This document shows, in pieces, positions 1 through 6,668 of a stretch of 10,598 bases of DNA. The notes beneath the pieces were generated by a model, which made no database searches, was not told the DNA's origin, and saw nothing but the letters and a program-made list of their open reading frames with translations. Made by a program: the position numbers and the translations under genes. Position 1 is the first letter of the stretch; each line of letters opens with the position of its first letter. The stretch is from Candidatus Bathyarchaeota archaeon. Its GTDB lineage: Archaea; Thermoproteota; Bathyarchaeia; Bathyarchaeales; WUQV01. The stretch lies in contig WUQV01000065.1 in assembly GCA_009889585.1 (NCBI GenBank), forward strand, positions 1 to 10,598, given 5' to 3'.

Positions 1-915
1 AGGTATCCTTAATAGGCCTAAGTTAAGGTCCTCGAAGATAACATCGAGGTACGGAAGACAGCCGACGAAGTACAATAAGTCGCCCTTATGAGAAGTTTCA
101 ACTCCATCGGGAAGCCATCCCATTCGCTCCTGCTTGATGCTCAAATTCGCCATGATCCTCGATAAGGCCATTGGTATTCCTTTGTGGGCACAAAGCTCCT
201 CCATCACCTCCCTAGAGGCGAGGCGCCTACAAGCCCTAACGAACTCCGGATACTTAACGCCTGACGGGCATCTTTCGCTACATGTGAAGCACGTTAAACA
301 GCTCCAGAGATCCATGCCAGCTAGCACCCTATTCTCAAAACCCAGTAGGAACCTCTCGACGATGCGCCTCGGTGAATATGCATCGTTCACCTTAGATATC
401 GGACAACTACCTGAGCATTTTCCGCATTCAAGGCAATATTGAACGTTCATCTCCTTGATCGTCCTAGAGATGACATCTTTTACCTTCTCCGGGGCTCTTA
501 GGGCAATTTCAACCTTCAACGGATTAGGCCCCATTTCACGCAGTTGTTTAGTGAAATCCGTGACGACCTCTGCAAACTTCGCCCCCTCAGCAGCTGAGAT
601 CCACTCCAAGCGTAGCCTCTCATGTCCGAGCCCGAGCAGCTTTAGGAGTTTCTTCACGTTGTTCACCCTCTTCTCAGCCTTCAAGTTTCCACTTACGTAA
701 TGACAATCGCCCGGATGGCAACCAGAAACTAAGACGCCGTCAGCCCCTGTCATGAAGGCCATGAAGATGAAGCTTGGGTCGACCCTTCCAGAGCACATCA
801 CTCGTATGGCCCTTATGTTTGGTGGATAACTCATCCTACTTACTCCAGCGAAATCAGCTCCAGCATAGCTACACCAATTACACAGAAATGCTACTATCTT
901 CGGCTCATACGCCAT
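1..915 (-). CDS. MvhD-HdrC-HdrB-type fusion protein, partial (C-terminus beyond left edge)
   Basis: This frame is open for 305 codons from ATG at 915 to the window edge, with no stop. Residues 1 to about 135 are an MvhD/FlpD domain: CNWC at 12-15, CSGRVDP at 41-47 and GCHPGDCHY at 65-73, the cysteines that hold its [2Fe-2S] cluster. Residues about 158-240 are HdrC-like, with two CxxCxxCxxxCP motifs (C161/164/167/171 and C206/209/212/216) for two [4Fe-4S] clusters. From about residue 279 the sequence LLYFVGCLPY begins a CCG cysteine-rich domain of the HdrB/HdrD type, cut by the edge. The expected role is to take electrons from a hydrogenase or formate dehydrogenase, exchange them with HdrA, and deliver them to a disulfide-like acceptor in the cytosol. 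The start lies one base after the hdrA stop, and an SD (GAGGTGA) overlaps the end of hdrA, so the two are co-translated. The fused order MvhD-HdrC-CCG is seen directly; the electron donor and acceptor are unknown. Confidence 0.9.
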   Translation of the reverse strand, partial: MAYEPKIVAFLCNWCSYAGADFAGVSRMSYPPNIRAIRVMCSGRVDPSFIFMAFMTGADGVLVSGCHPGDCHYVSGNLKAEKRVNNVKKLLKLLGLGHERLRLEWISAAEGAKFAEVVTDFTKQLREMGPNPLKVEIALRAPEKVKDVISRTIKEMNVQYCLECGKCSGSCPISKVNDAYSPRRIVERFLLGFENRVLAGMDLWSCLTCFTCSERCPSGVKYPEFVRACRRLASREVMEELCAHKGIPMALSRIMANLSIKQERMGWLPDGVETSHKGDLLYFVGCLPYLDVIFEDLNLGLLRIP

Positions 916-916
916 A

Positions 917-2644
917 CTAATCACCTCTTATGGCAGCCATAATCATAGCGCTAATCTGCTCATCAGCGAAATGTCTCATGGTAATCGCTCCGATGGGGCA
1001 TGCAACAGCACAAGTGCCGCAGCCCTTGCACTGGGCCTCAATAACCTTAGCGACTAACGTAGGCACTTTAACGAAAGGTCTAACCTCTTCCACCCTTATG
1101 GCGCCATATTCGCAAACCTCCTCACATCTACTACAACCCTTACATAGCTCTTCGTTCACAGTAGCCGTTATAGCCTCCGTTCGCAGACGCTTGATAGCCA
1201 TGGGGATAGCTGCTCTTGAAGCGGCTCCGAGGGCTTGGGATACGCTTTCACCTACGTCCTTAGGGCCATGGGCTGTGCCACATACGTAAATTCCGTCGGT
1301 CGCGAAGTCGATCGGCCTTAACTTAGCGTGAGCCTCGAGGAAGAAGGCATCTGAACCGAGTGGCACTTTAAGCATTTGTGATAACTCCTTGGCATCTTCA
1401 CGCTGAATCAAAGGAGTTGATAGTATAACTAAGTCGCTTTCAACCTTTATCTCTTCACCGAGAAGGATGTCATAAACACTAACGGTCAACTTTCCATTGT
1501 GTTCAGCAATTACTTCTGGCGGTTTTTCAAGGGTATATTTGACGAAGTTAATGCCCATATCTCGAGCCATTCGATACCATTCTTCATACTCCTTTCCATA
1601 CGTTTGAAGGTCTCGGAAGAGGATGTAAATGTCTGTTTCAGGATACAATCCCTTGATAAGCAGGGCGTTTTTAAGAGATGTCATGCAACAGATACGAGAG
1701 CAATAAGTCCTACCTTTTTCCTCTCTAGCTCCAACGCACTGAATCATAATCACCCTCTCTAGCTTCTCCAGTTTACCTTCTTTAAGAAGTCGTTCAAGCT
1801 TAAGCTGTGTTATCACATTGTCATACTTACCATATCCATACATTCCAACAGGCTCAAAAACGTCCGCTCCAGTCGCCACGATAATCGTACCTACCCTAAA
1901 ATTCGCGGTCTCTCTACCCCCTCTTTGAACGCTAACGTCGAAGTTTCCAATGAAACCTCTAACTTGTTTAACAACTGTTAACATCCATGTTTCTATGTTT
2001 CTATTTGACTTCACAGCTTCAATAGTCTCCTTCAACTTTTCAGAGGCATCCACCATAGTTGGATATAGCTTATGCAAATGTCGAAGCATTCCGCCTAACT
2101 CCGGTTCCTTCTCTACCAAGTGAACCTTGAAGCCTCGGTTTGCGAGGCAAAGCGCGGCCGTCATCCCTGAGATGCCACCGCCGATGATTAGGGCGGAGGG
2201 CGTTACCTCGATTTCCGGCTCTTCTTGTGACTTAAGCAAACGGGCTTTAGCCACAGCCATCCTAACAAGATCTTTAGCCTTCTCAGTCGCCCTTTCCGGT
2301 TCGCGTGAATGAACCCAAGAGCAATGCTCTCGGATGTTAGCCATTTCGAAGACGTATTTGTTTAAGCCAGCTTCTTCGCAAGTGGCGCGGAAAAGCGGCT
2401 CATGCGTCCTAGGAGTACATGAGGCAACGACAACTCTATTGAGGTTGTATTTCTTCATAGCTTCCTTAATCTTATTAAGCCCATCAGATGAACATGCATA
2501 AAGGATCTCCTCCGCATATGCAACATTAGGTAATGTCATAGCATACTTTACTACCTCTGGAACGTTAACTACACCACTAATGTTTATGCCGCAATGACAG
2601 ACGAATACACCAATTCTTATAACCTCTTCCTCACGTCGTTCCAT
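917..2644 (-). CDS. hdrA: HdrA-like heterodisulfide reductase flavoprotein subunit with C-terminal ferredoxin domain
   Basis: The 575-aa protein is the flavin-containing electron-transfer subunit of an Hdr-type complex. Residues 11-140 are the HdrA N-terminal domain (GVFVCHCG near 12-19, CS at 51-52, SCTPRTHE 75-82, NIREHCSWVH 103-112). A Rossmann FAD-binding motif GGGISG lies at 155-160, followed by LVEKEPELGG. IQCVGAREE (301-309) and CSRICC (315-320) are HdrA signatures. The C-terminus carries two [4Fe-4S] motifs, C501/504/507/511 and C539/542/545/549 followed by Pro. Unlike the methanogen HdrA layout, it has no ferredoxin insert in the reductase domain, and the DCSxC motif after the FAD site is replaced by VDASEKL. 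ATG at 2644 follows a strong SD (AAGGAGG, 6-8 bases upstream). It lies 18 bases after the upstream HdrA-like gene and 1 base before the MvhD fusion. The closest architectural analogue is the HdrA part of QmoB. Family assignment is secure; the exact partners are inferred. Confidence 0.93.
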   Translation of the reverse strand: MERREEEVIRIGVFVCHCGINISGVVNVPEVVKYAMTLPNVAYAEEILYACSSDGLNKIKEAMKKYNLNRVVVASCTPRTHEPLFRATCEEAGLNKYVFEMANIREHCSWVHSREPERATEKAKDLVRMAVAKARLLKSQEEPEIEVTPSALIIGGGISGMTAALCLANRGFKVHLVEKEPELGGMLRHLHKLYPTMVDASEKLKETIEAVKSNRNIETWMLTVVKQVRGFIGNFDVSVQRGGRETANFRVGTIIVATGADVFEPVGMYGYGKYDNVITQLKLERLLKEGKLEKLERVIMIQCVGAREEKGRTYCSRICCMTSLKNALLIKGLYPETDIYILFRDLQTYGKEYEEWYRMARDMGINFVKYTLEKPPEVIAEHNGKLTVSVYDILLGEEIKVESDLVILSTPLIQREDAKELSQMLKVPLGSDAFFLEAHAKLRPIDFATDGIYVCGTAHGPKDVGESVSQALGAASRAAIPMAIKRLRTEAITATVNEELCKGCSRCEEVCEYGAIRVEEVRPFVKVPTLVAKVIEAQCKGCGTCAVACPIGAITMRHFADEQISAMIMAAIRGD

Positions 2645-2662
2645 TTTAATGCGCCTCCTTGC

Positions 2663-3967
2663 TTAAGCTAATAATGCTATAACTTCAGCAGCTCTAGCCG
2701 CCGCTGCGCTTGCCTGCGCTACAGACTCTGAAATATCTTTCGGACCTTGGCAGCACCCACATATGAATATTCCTGGAACGTTTGTGTCAACAGGTGCGAA
2801 AAGCAGGTCTTTGGATTTAAAGAAGCCATATTCATCTAGCTCTAGTCCTAAGATGCCTGCTATCTCCTTATTATCCTCCCTCGGAACTAAAGCGGGGCAA
2901 AGCACTACCATGTCTACCTTCGTTCTTTTCATCGCGTTCTCCCTAACGTCTTCATACCAAATGATGAGATCTCTCGTTTCCGGATCTTCTACCACTTTTC
3001 CAGGGAGCGCTCCAACGTACTTTACGCCCCAGTAATCACGCGCTCTAGCGATGAAATCTTGGAAGCCCTTCCCGAAGACCTTAAGGTCGTTGTAGAAAAC
3101 GTAAACCTCGCACTCAGGCTCATGTTCTTTAATCAACATCGCCTCCTTTGTGGCGTACATACAACAAGCGCTGGAGCAGAAGGGGACATCCTTCGAACTC
3201 CTAGAGCCGACGCATTGAATGAACGCGATCCTCTTAGGGATGCGACCATTTGACAACCTCGCTAGGCGTCCTCCCGTTGGACCTGAAGCGGAGAGAAGCC
3301 GTTCAAACTCCAGGCTTAGCAGGACGTTTTTGTATCTACCATAACCGTATTCGCTTCTCTTTCGAACGTCGAACAACTTGGAGCCGATGGCGACGATTAT
3401 AGCTGAGGCCGAGAGGATTGCTTCCCTAGGCTCTTGATCGAAGTCTACGGCTCCAGCTTGACAAAACCTTTGGCATATCTTACAAACGCCCTTCGTAAAG
3501 AACAAACAATTATCCCTATCGATCGTCACAACCCTAGGAACGGCTTGCGGAAAGGGCACGTATATGGCCTTCCTCATCCCTAAGTTCATGTCGAATTCGT
3601 TAGGGACCTCGATAGGGCATTTATCGGAGCAAATGCCGCAACCTGTGCACCTGTTTTCATCGACAAATCTAGGCTTTTTCAATATTTTGACTCTAAAGTT
3701 ACCTACTGAACCTTTAACCTCTTTAACCTCTGAGTAAGTCAACAACTTAATGTTTGGATGACGGAAGCACTCAATCATCTTCGGTGCGAGTATGCAAATA
3801 GAGCAATCCATCGTAGGGAAGGTCTTATCAAGTTGAGCCATCCTCCCTCCGATGCTAGGGGACCTCTCGACGAGGTACACCAAGAATCCTTGATTAGAAA
3901 GGTCTAAGGAAGCTTGGATGCCGGCTATCCCTCCGCCAATTACCAGCACCGAATGTTTTTCACTCAA
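2663..3967 (-). CDS. hdrA: Short HdrA-like flavoprotein with internal ferredoxin insert
   Basis: This 434-aa protein is the core of HdrA without the N-terminal domain and without C-terminal ferredoxins. FAD motif GGGIAG is at 11-16 and LVERSPSIGGRMAQL at 32-46, followed by the canonical PTMDCSICILAPKM (51-64). An inserted ferredoxin follows: C107/110/113/117, then a second set C154, C162, C165, C169, with VPNEFDMNLGMRKAIYVPFP between, typical of methanogen HdrA. QCVGSR (251-256), CSSACC (264-269) and CGCCQGPKD (403-411) are further HdrA marks. It probably binds FAD and Fe-S clusters and pairs with the 575-aa HdrA encoded next. Length and position resemble QmoA, although QmoA as I know it lacks this ferredoxin insert. 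The start is TTG at 3967, chosen because GAGGTGA (3974-3980) lies 6 bases upstream and the FAD motif begins near residue 8, as expected for this short form. It is the first intact gene of the operon. Confidence 0.92.
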   Translation of the reverse strand: MSEKHSVLVIGGGIAGIQASLDLSNQGFLVYLVERSPSIGGRMAQLDKTFPTMDCSICILAPKMIECFRHPNIKLLTYSEVKEVKGSVGNFRVKILKKPRFVDENRCTGCGICSDKCPIEVPNEFDMNLGMRKAIYVPFPQAVPRVVTIDRDNCLFFTKGVCKICQRFCQAGAVDFDQEPREAILSASAIIVAIGSKLFDVRKRSEYGYGRYKNVLLSLEFERLLSASGPTGGRLARLSNGRIPKRIAFIQCVGSRSSKDVPFCSSACCMYATKEAMLIKEHEPECEVYVFYNDLKVFGKGFQDFIARARDYWGVKYVGALPGKVVEDPETRDLIIWYEDVRENAMKRTKVDMVVLCPALVPREDNKEIAGILGLELDEYGFFKSKDLLFAPVDTNVPGIFICGCCQGPKDISESVAQASAAAARAAEVIALLA

Positions 3968-3973
3968 CGTGCT

Positions 3974-4171
3974 TCACCTCTTGTGTAACGGTCGATATAT
4001 ATAGGGAACGCCCTTGACGACGGTCATCTCAATCGCAGCTGTGGGTCCGGTAATACGTCCAGCTGCAAACACCGTGAGCAAACTTTATTCCCAAAGTAAC
4101 TGGCTATAGGTGATCATATCGTCTTCGGTAACCTCGATCCACTTAAGCAGATACTCGAATAAGGCTCTCGT
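3974..4171 (-). pseudogene. Possible decayed oxidoreductase C-terminus upstream of the Hdr operon
   Basis: One minus-strand frame reads protein-like for 66 codons but is broken by TAA at 4085-4087 and by TAG at 4172-4174. The 28 codons before the TAA include ALFEYLLKWIEVTEDD. The 36 codons after it include VFAAGRITGPTAAIEM and run to a TGA at 3974-3976, which lies inside the SD of the next gene. That spacing is what a functional operon gene would show. Most codons of the last segment begin with a purine, as in real coding sequence. The AAG-x-x-TGP motif resembles the C-terminal FAD-binding turn of GltD-like and other FAD/NAD(P) oxidoreductases; this resemblance is weak. No start or intact upstream domain was found, and three or four stops in about 110 codons of this frame are not far from chance, so this may simply be non-coding DNA. 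Confidence 0.3.
3995..4003 (-). promoter_or_regulatory. Possible TATA box for the Hdr operon
   Basis: An uninterrupted alternating A/T run (ATATATATA) sits about 32 bases upstream of the TTG start at 3967. Archaeal TATA boxes usually lie about 25 bases before the transcription start, which would place the start near 3974, at or inside the SD and giving a nearly leaderless message. It also overlaps the possible decayed frame at 3974-4171, so it may be coincidental. Confidence 0.25.
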
Positions 4172-4406
4172 CTAAGGGTTAGGAGGAGGTTCGAGCTATC
4201 CGATCAAGCTTGGAGCGAGCATGAAAGGTGCCCTGAAGACCTCGTTAGCGCTGGCGACAGATATAGGCCTCCGAAGAAGGAAAATTTAAAACGTCTGGAT
4301 GAGATGTCGCGTAAGGAGCTCTAATGATCCATATGCAATTTAAGGTTCATATAAGCTTACCTAGGAAGCTCCTTAGCTTTATTAGGATCTTAAAGCAAAG
4401 GCCTAG

Positions 4407-4592
4407 CTCATTTGGTATACGCTTACACCTCATATATCTTTCTTCCTGAAGGAAAAAGAAGATTTATATCGACATTCATTACAACTCCATAGACCGCACA
4501 CGAGCTTAAACGGAAAGACATCAGCGGAAAAAGCTAACATTAACTTGAGCTTAGGCCAGAACGAGTGGCTAAGCTTACTTAAGAGGCTTTAA
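4407..4592 (+). pseudogene. Transposase C-terminal remnant (IS6-like DDE transposase)
   Basis: The plus-strand frame is open for 61 codons after a TAG at 4404-4406 and ends at TAA 4590-4592, with no ATG. Its last third reads HRPHTSLNGKTSAEKANINL then SLGQNEWLSLLKRL. This matches the usual DDE-transposase C-terminus, YNFxRPHxSLNGKTPAEKAGI followed by a WLxLL tail, as found in archaeal IS6-family elements. Just upstream, another frame reads RRFISTFIT (about 4459-4485), which would join as the missing FITYYNFIRPH if small deletions are restored, so frameshifts have destroyed the junction. The catalytic DDE residues are not present. It is a dead gene fragment on the same strand as moaC and is probably not translated. 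Confidence 0.65.
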
Positions 4593-4646
4593 ACCACTCC
4601 GATAGATTAACGCTGGGAAGCAACACAATTAGATTCAACAGAACCC
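4407..4646 (+). mobile_element. Degraded IS6-like insertion sequence, right end retained
   Basis: The transposase remnant is followed 28 bases after its stop by a sequence whose complement reads GGGTTCTGTTGAATC, starting at 4646 and running inward. IS6-family ends typically carry GGNNCTGTTGC-like termini, and such an end shortly after the transposase stop is where it should be. No matching left copy of GGGTTCTGTTG was found between 3968 and 4407, so the left end and most of the element are lost. No target-site duplication can be identified. The family call rests on the protein tail and this single end. Confidence 0.5.
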
Positions 4647-4714
4647 GAGCGTCGAACTTAAAAGCTGCTAGACGAAGGCATAACGAGGCCGAACCGTCGT
4701 TTAGGTGGCGCAGC

Positions 4715-5158
4715 TTGTCGATGGTCGACGTAACGGCTAAGCCTGATGCATTTCGTGAGGCCATGGCGAGAGGCATTATAAAGTTAAGACGTGAGACCGT
4801 GAAGCTCATTGAAAGCGGAATGGTTGAGAAAGGCAACCCAGCCGAAATAGCGAAAGTCGCCGGCGTTTTAGCGGCTAAGGCCACGAGCCAATTAATACCG
4901 TTGTGCCATCAGCTGCCGCTAACGAGCGTAAAGGTGGATGTAAATATAATCGATGAATCGACGGTGGAAGTCATCTCAATAGTGAGGACTAGGGCTCAAA
5001 CGGGGGTGGAGATGGAAGCGTTAACTGCCACTTCAATAGCCTTATTAACTATTTGGGATATGGTTAAAGCTTATGAAAAAGACGAATTAGGTCAATATCC
5101 TTATACTTCGATCGAAGGAATTCGCATCCTCAAGAAGGAAAAGGCAATGTCGAATTAA
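4715..5158 (+). CDS. moaC: Cyclic pyranopterin monophosphate synthase MoaC
   Basis: MoaC acts with MoaA to convert GTP to cyclic pyranopterin monophosphate (cPMP), the first stage of molybdenum/tungsten cofactor synthesis in the cytosol. The 147-aa protein shows the full family pattern: MVDVTAKPDAFREAMARG at the N-terminus, IAKVAGVLAAKATSQLIPLC then HQLP (His65 in the active-site region), TGVEMEALTATSIALLTIWD (96-115) and DMVKAYEKD (115-123) with the catalytic Asp/Lys pair. Length is normal. Two starts are possible: TTG at 4715, which lies 6 bases after GGTGG (4704-4708), and ATG at 4721, which gives the more usual MVDV N-terminus but a 12-base SD spacing. I keep the TTG with moderate preference. 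It is the first gene of moaC-moaB-moaA; moaB begins 15 bases after its stop. Confidence 0.95.
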   Translation: MSMVDVTAKPDAFREAMARGIIKLRRETVKLIESGMVEKGNPAEIAKVAGVLAAKATSQLIPLCHQLPLTSVKVDVNIIDESTVEVISIVRTRAQTGVEMEALTATSIALLTIWDMVKAYEKDELGQYPYTSIEGIRILKKEKAMSN

Positions 5159-5173
5159 GGTGATAAGTCGATC

Positions 5174-5710
5174 ATGAGCGAAACGATAAAGAGGCATAAA
5201 GAGGAAGCGCCTAAGGGCCTTAAGTTTGCATTAATCGTTTGCAGCACTAGCCGCTTTCGGACGTTGAAGGCTGAGGGGCTATTAAACGATCCGTCGGGGG
5301 ATTTCATCGCTCGCGCCCTAGAGTCCAACGGTCATAAGGTTAGCTTTCGAACGTTGATCCCCGACGATAAGTCCATGATCGAGGAAGCGGTTAAGATGTC
5401 GCTTAAAGGCGACGTAGATGTCATAATCGTTTGCGGCGGAACGGGGATTAGCCCCTCCGACGTGACGATAGAAGCTGTTCGCCCCCTTTTAGAGAAGGAG
5501 CTCCTCGGCTTCGGCGAGCTCTTGCGCTGGCTCAGCTATCAAGAGGTAGGCTCGGCCGCCGTCCTCACGCGAGCTATCGCAGGCGTGGCTAACGAGAAAG
5601 CTGTATTTTGCATCCCCGGCTCCATTAACGCCGTTAAGTTGAGCGTCGAAAAGATTATACTCCCTGAAGCTGGCCATATCGTTAAGCACGCGCGTGAGAG
5701 AATATGTTAA
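5174..5710 (+). CDS. moaB: MoaB/MogA-family molybdopterin adenylyltransferase
   Basis: The 178-aa protein belongs to the MogA/MoaB fold, which adenylates molybdopterin before metal insertion. Signatures are FALIVCSTSRF (18-28), SGDFIARALESNGH (41-54), the substrate-binding GGTGISPSDVTIEAVRPL (88-105), GFGELLRWLSYQEVGSAAVL (112-131) and PGSINAV (148-154). In archaea a MoaB-type protein usually performs the adenylyltransferase step; that is family knowledge, not tested here. ATG at 5174 is preceded by AAGGTGAT, which overlaps the end of moaC. The gene overlaps moaA by 7 bases (5704-5710), so translation is probably coupled. The first 14 residues before the core are a short charged extension. 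Confidence 0.93.
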   Translation: MSETIKRHKEEAPKGLKFALIVCSTSRFRTLKAEGLLNDPSGDFIARALESNGHKVSFRTLIPDDKSMIEEAVKMSLKGDVDVIIVCGGTGISPSDVTIEAVRPLLEKELLGFGELLRWLSYQEVGSAAVLTRAIAGVANEKAVFCIPGSINAVKLSVEKIILPEAGHIVKHARERIC

Positions 5711-6645
5711 AGATACCATTGAAAGATAAATTCGGAAGGCCTACGTTAAACTTTCGAGTTTCACTTACTCAACGTTGTAACTTACGTTGTCCTTATTGCC
5801 ATCGAGAGGGCGAACCCGAAGGCATAGCGAATGAGATGAAGGCTGAAGAGATAATTCGCTTGGTCGATATCGCCGTTAAGTTAGGCATGAGGCACGTGAA
5901 GTTAACGGGCGGTGAGCCGTTGCTTAGGGAGGACGTCCTCCATATCGTCGAAGGGATTGCTAACTTGCCGGGTTTAAGGGATTTATCGATGACGACGAAC
6001 GGCACGTTATTAGCTAAGTACGCTGAAGGGTTACGTCTAGCTGGGCTAAGAAGGGTTAACGTCAACCTTCTGACTTTGGATTCGAAGAAGTACTATGAGC
6101 TCATGGGAGGAGTCTTAGATTATGTCCTTAATGGAATTAAAGAGGCTGTAAGAGTAGGCTTGCGACCTGTTAAGCTGAATACGTTAGTTTTACGTGGAGT
6201 AAATGAAAATGAGATAGAAGATATGATTAACTTTGCAAGCCAAATTGGAGCCATTCTTCAATTGATTGAATTAGAGCCTGTTAATATAAGTCGATCTTAT
6301 TATGAGAATTATCATTATGGGCTTGATATTGTAGAGAATGAGCTTAATAGAAAGGCATTATTCGTAGAGGTAAGGCATTATATGCATAATAGGCGTGTTT
6401 ATTATTTGCCAAATGCAAAAGTGGAAGTAGTTTCTCCAATGGAGAATACAGAGTTTTGTATGCATTGCACACGTTTACGTTTGACGAGCGATGGAAAGCT
6501 TAAACCATGTTTAATGAGAAATGATAATCTTATTGATGTATTAAGTGTTATGAGGAATAGCGCTAGTGATGAAGAATTAATTAAGATCTTTATCGAAGCT
6601 ATTGAGAAGCGAGAGCCATACTTTAAAGTTAAGGGAATAGTTTAA
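5704..6645 (+). CDS. moaA: GTP 3',8-cyclase MoaA (radical SAM)
   Basis: MoaA uses S-adenosylmethionine (SAM) and two [4Fe-4S] clusters to cyclise GTP, giving the substrate of MoaC. The 313-aa protein has the radical SAM motif C25xxxC29xxC32 (QRCNLRCPYCHREG), the SAM-binding LTGGEPLLRED (67-77), TTNGTLL (97-103), and the C-terminal cluster site C252-x2-C255-x13-C269 (EFCMHCTRLRLTSDG onward). ATG at 5704 lies inside the end of moaB. Two details are odd. The usual NxSLDTL segment reads NVNLLTL (119-125). The protein ends in KVKGIV rather than the C-terminal Gly-Gly described as important for activity in bacterial and human enzymes. From about 6100 to the stop the DNA falls to roughly 30-33% GC, against about 58% in the first half. 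Identity is firm; full activity is likely but not certain. Confidence 0.94.
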   Translation: MLKIPLKDKFGRPTLNFRVSLTQRCNLRCPYCHREGEPEGIANEMKAEEIIRLVDIAVKLGMRHVKLTGGEPLLREDVLHIVEGIANLPGLRDLSMTTNGTLLAKYAEGLRLAGLRRVNVNLLTLDSKKYYELMGGVLDYVLNGIKEAVRVGLRPVKLNTLVLRGVNENEIEDMINFASQIGAILQLIELEPVNISRSYYENYHYGLDIVENELNRKALFVEVRHYMHNRRVYYLPNAKVEVVSPMENTEFCMHCTRLRLTSDGKLKPCLMRNDNLIDVLSVMRNSASDEELIKIFIEAIEKREPYFKVKGIV

Positions 6646-6668
6646 GGCGCTCGTATTCATAAGGGAGG

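Larger units (their letters stand above)
3968..4714. other. Gene-free spacer between divergent Hdr and moa operons, made of decayed sequence
   Basis: No intact gene is seen in this 747-base stretch. From left to right it holds an AT-rich box (3995-4003), a possible decayed oxidoreductase tail (3974-4171, minus), a plus-strand open stretch 4163-4324 without a usable start codon that reads RRRFELSDQAWSEHERCPED near its beginning and ends in TAA, a short frame 4333-4449 (38 codons, no recognisable family), the transposase remnant 4407-4592, an IS6-like end near 4646, and about 70 bases before moaC containing CTTAAAAG (4657-4664) as a weak TATA candidate. The divergent promoters of both operons must lie here. 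The stretch looks like a site of repeated insertion and decay. Confidence 0.6.

Noticed and set aside
134..442. Plus-strand open frame of 102 codons
   Set aside because: It lies antisense to the HdrC domain of the minus-strand fusion gene, whose cysteine motifs are unmistakable; it is a shadow.
4181..4205. T-arm-like GGTTCGAGC, hinting at a tRNA
   Set aside because: The flanking stem does not pair well and no acceptor, D or anticodon arms are found nearby.
4312..4376. Nine-base inverted repeat TAAGGAGCT (4312-4320) and AGCTCCTTA (4368-4376)
   Set aside because: Short, widely spaced and without flanking features; consistent with chance.
4462..4469. TATA-like TTTATATC about 250 bases upstream of moaC
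   Set aside because: It lies inside the dead transposase frame and would give a very long leader; a start closer to moaC is more likely, but none is clear.
4548..4599. Two mutually exclusive hairpins (4548-4558 with 4566-4576, and 4563-4568 with 4594-4599) that could suggest a leader switch before moaC
   Set aside because: The sequence is the transposase remnant and reads as its coding tail, so the pairing is more likely incidental; it matches no known Moco riboswitch that I can recognise.
4579..4884. Minus-strand open frame of 101 codons overlapping moaC
   Set aside because: It is antisense to the well-conserved start of moaC and extends into the decayed IS end; no family features.
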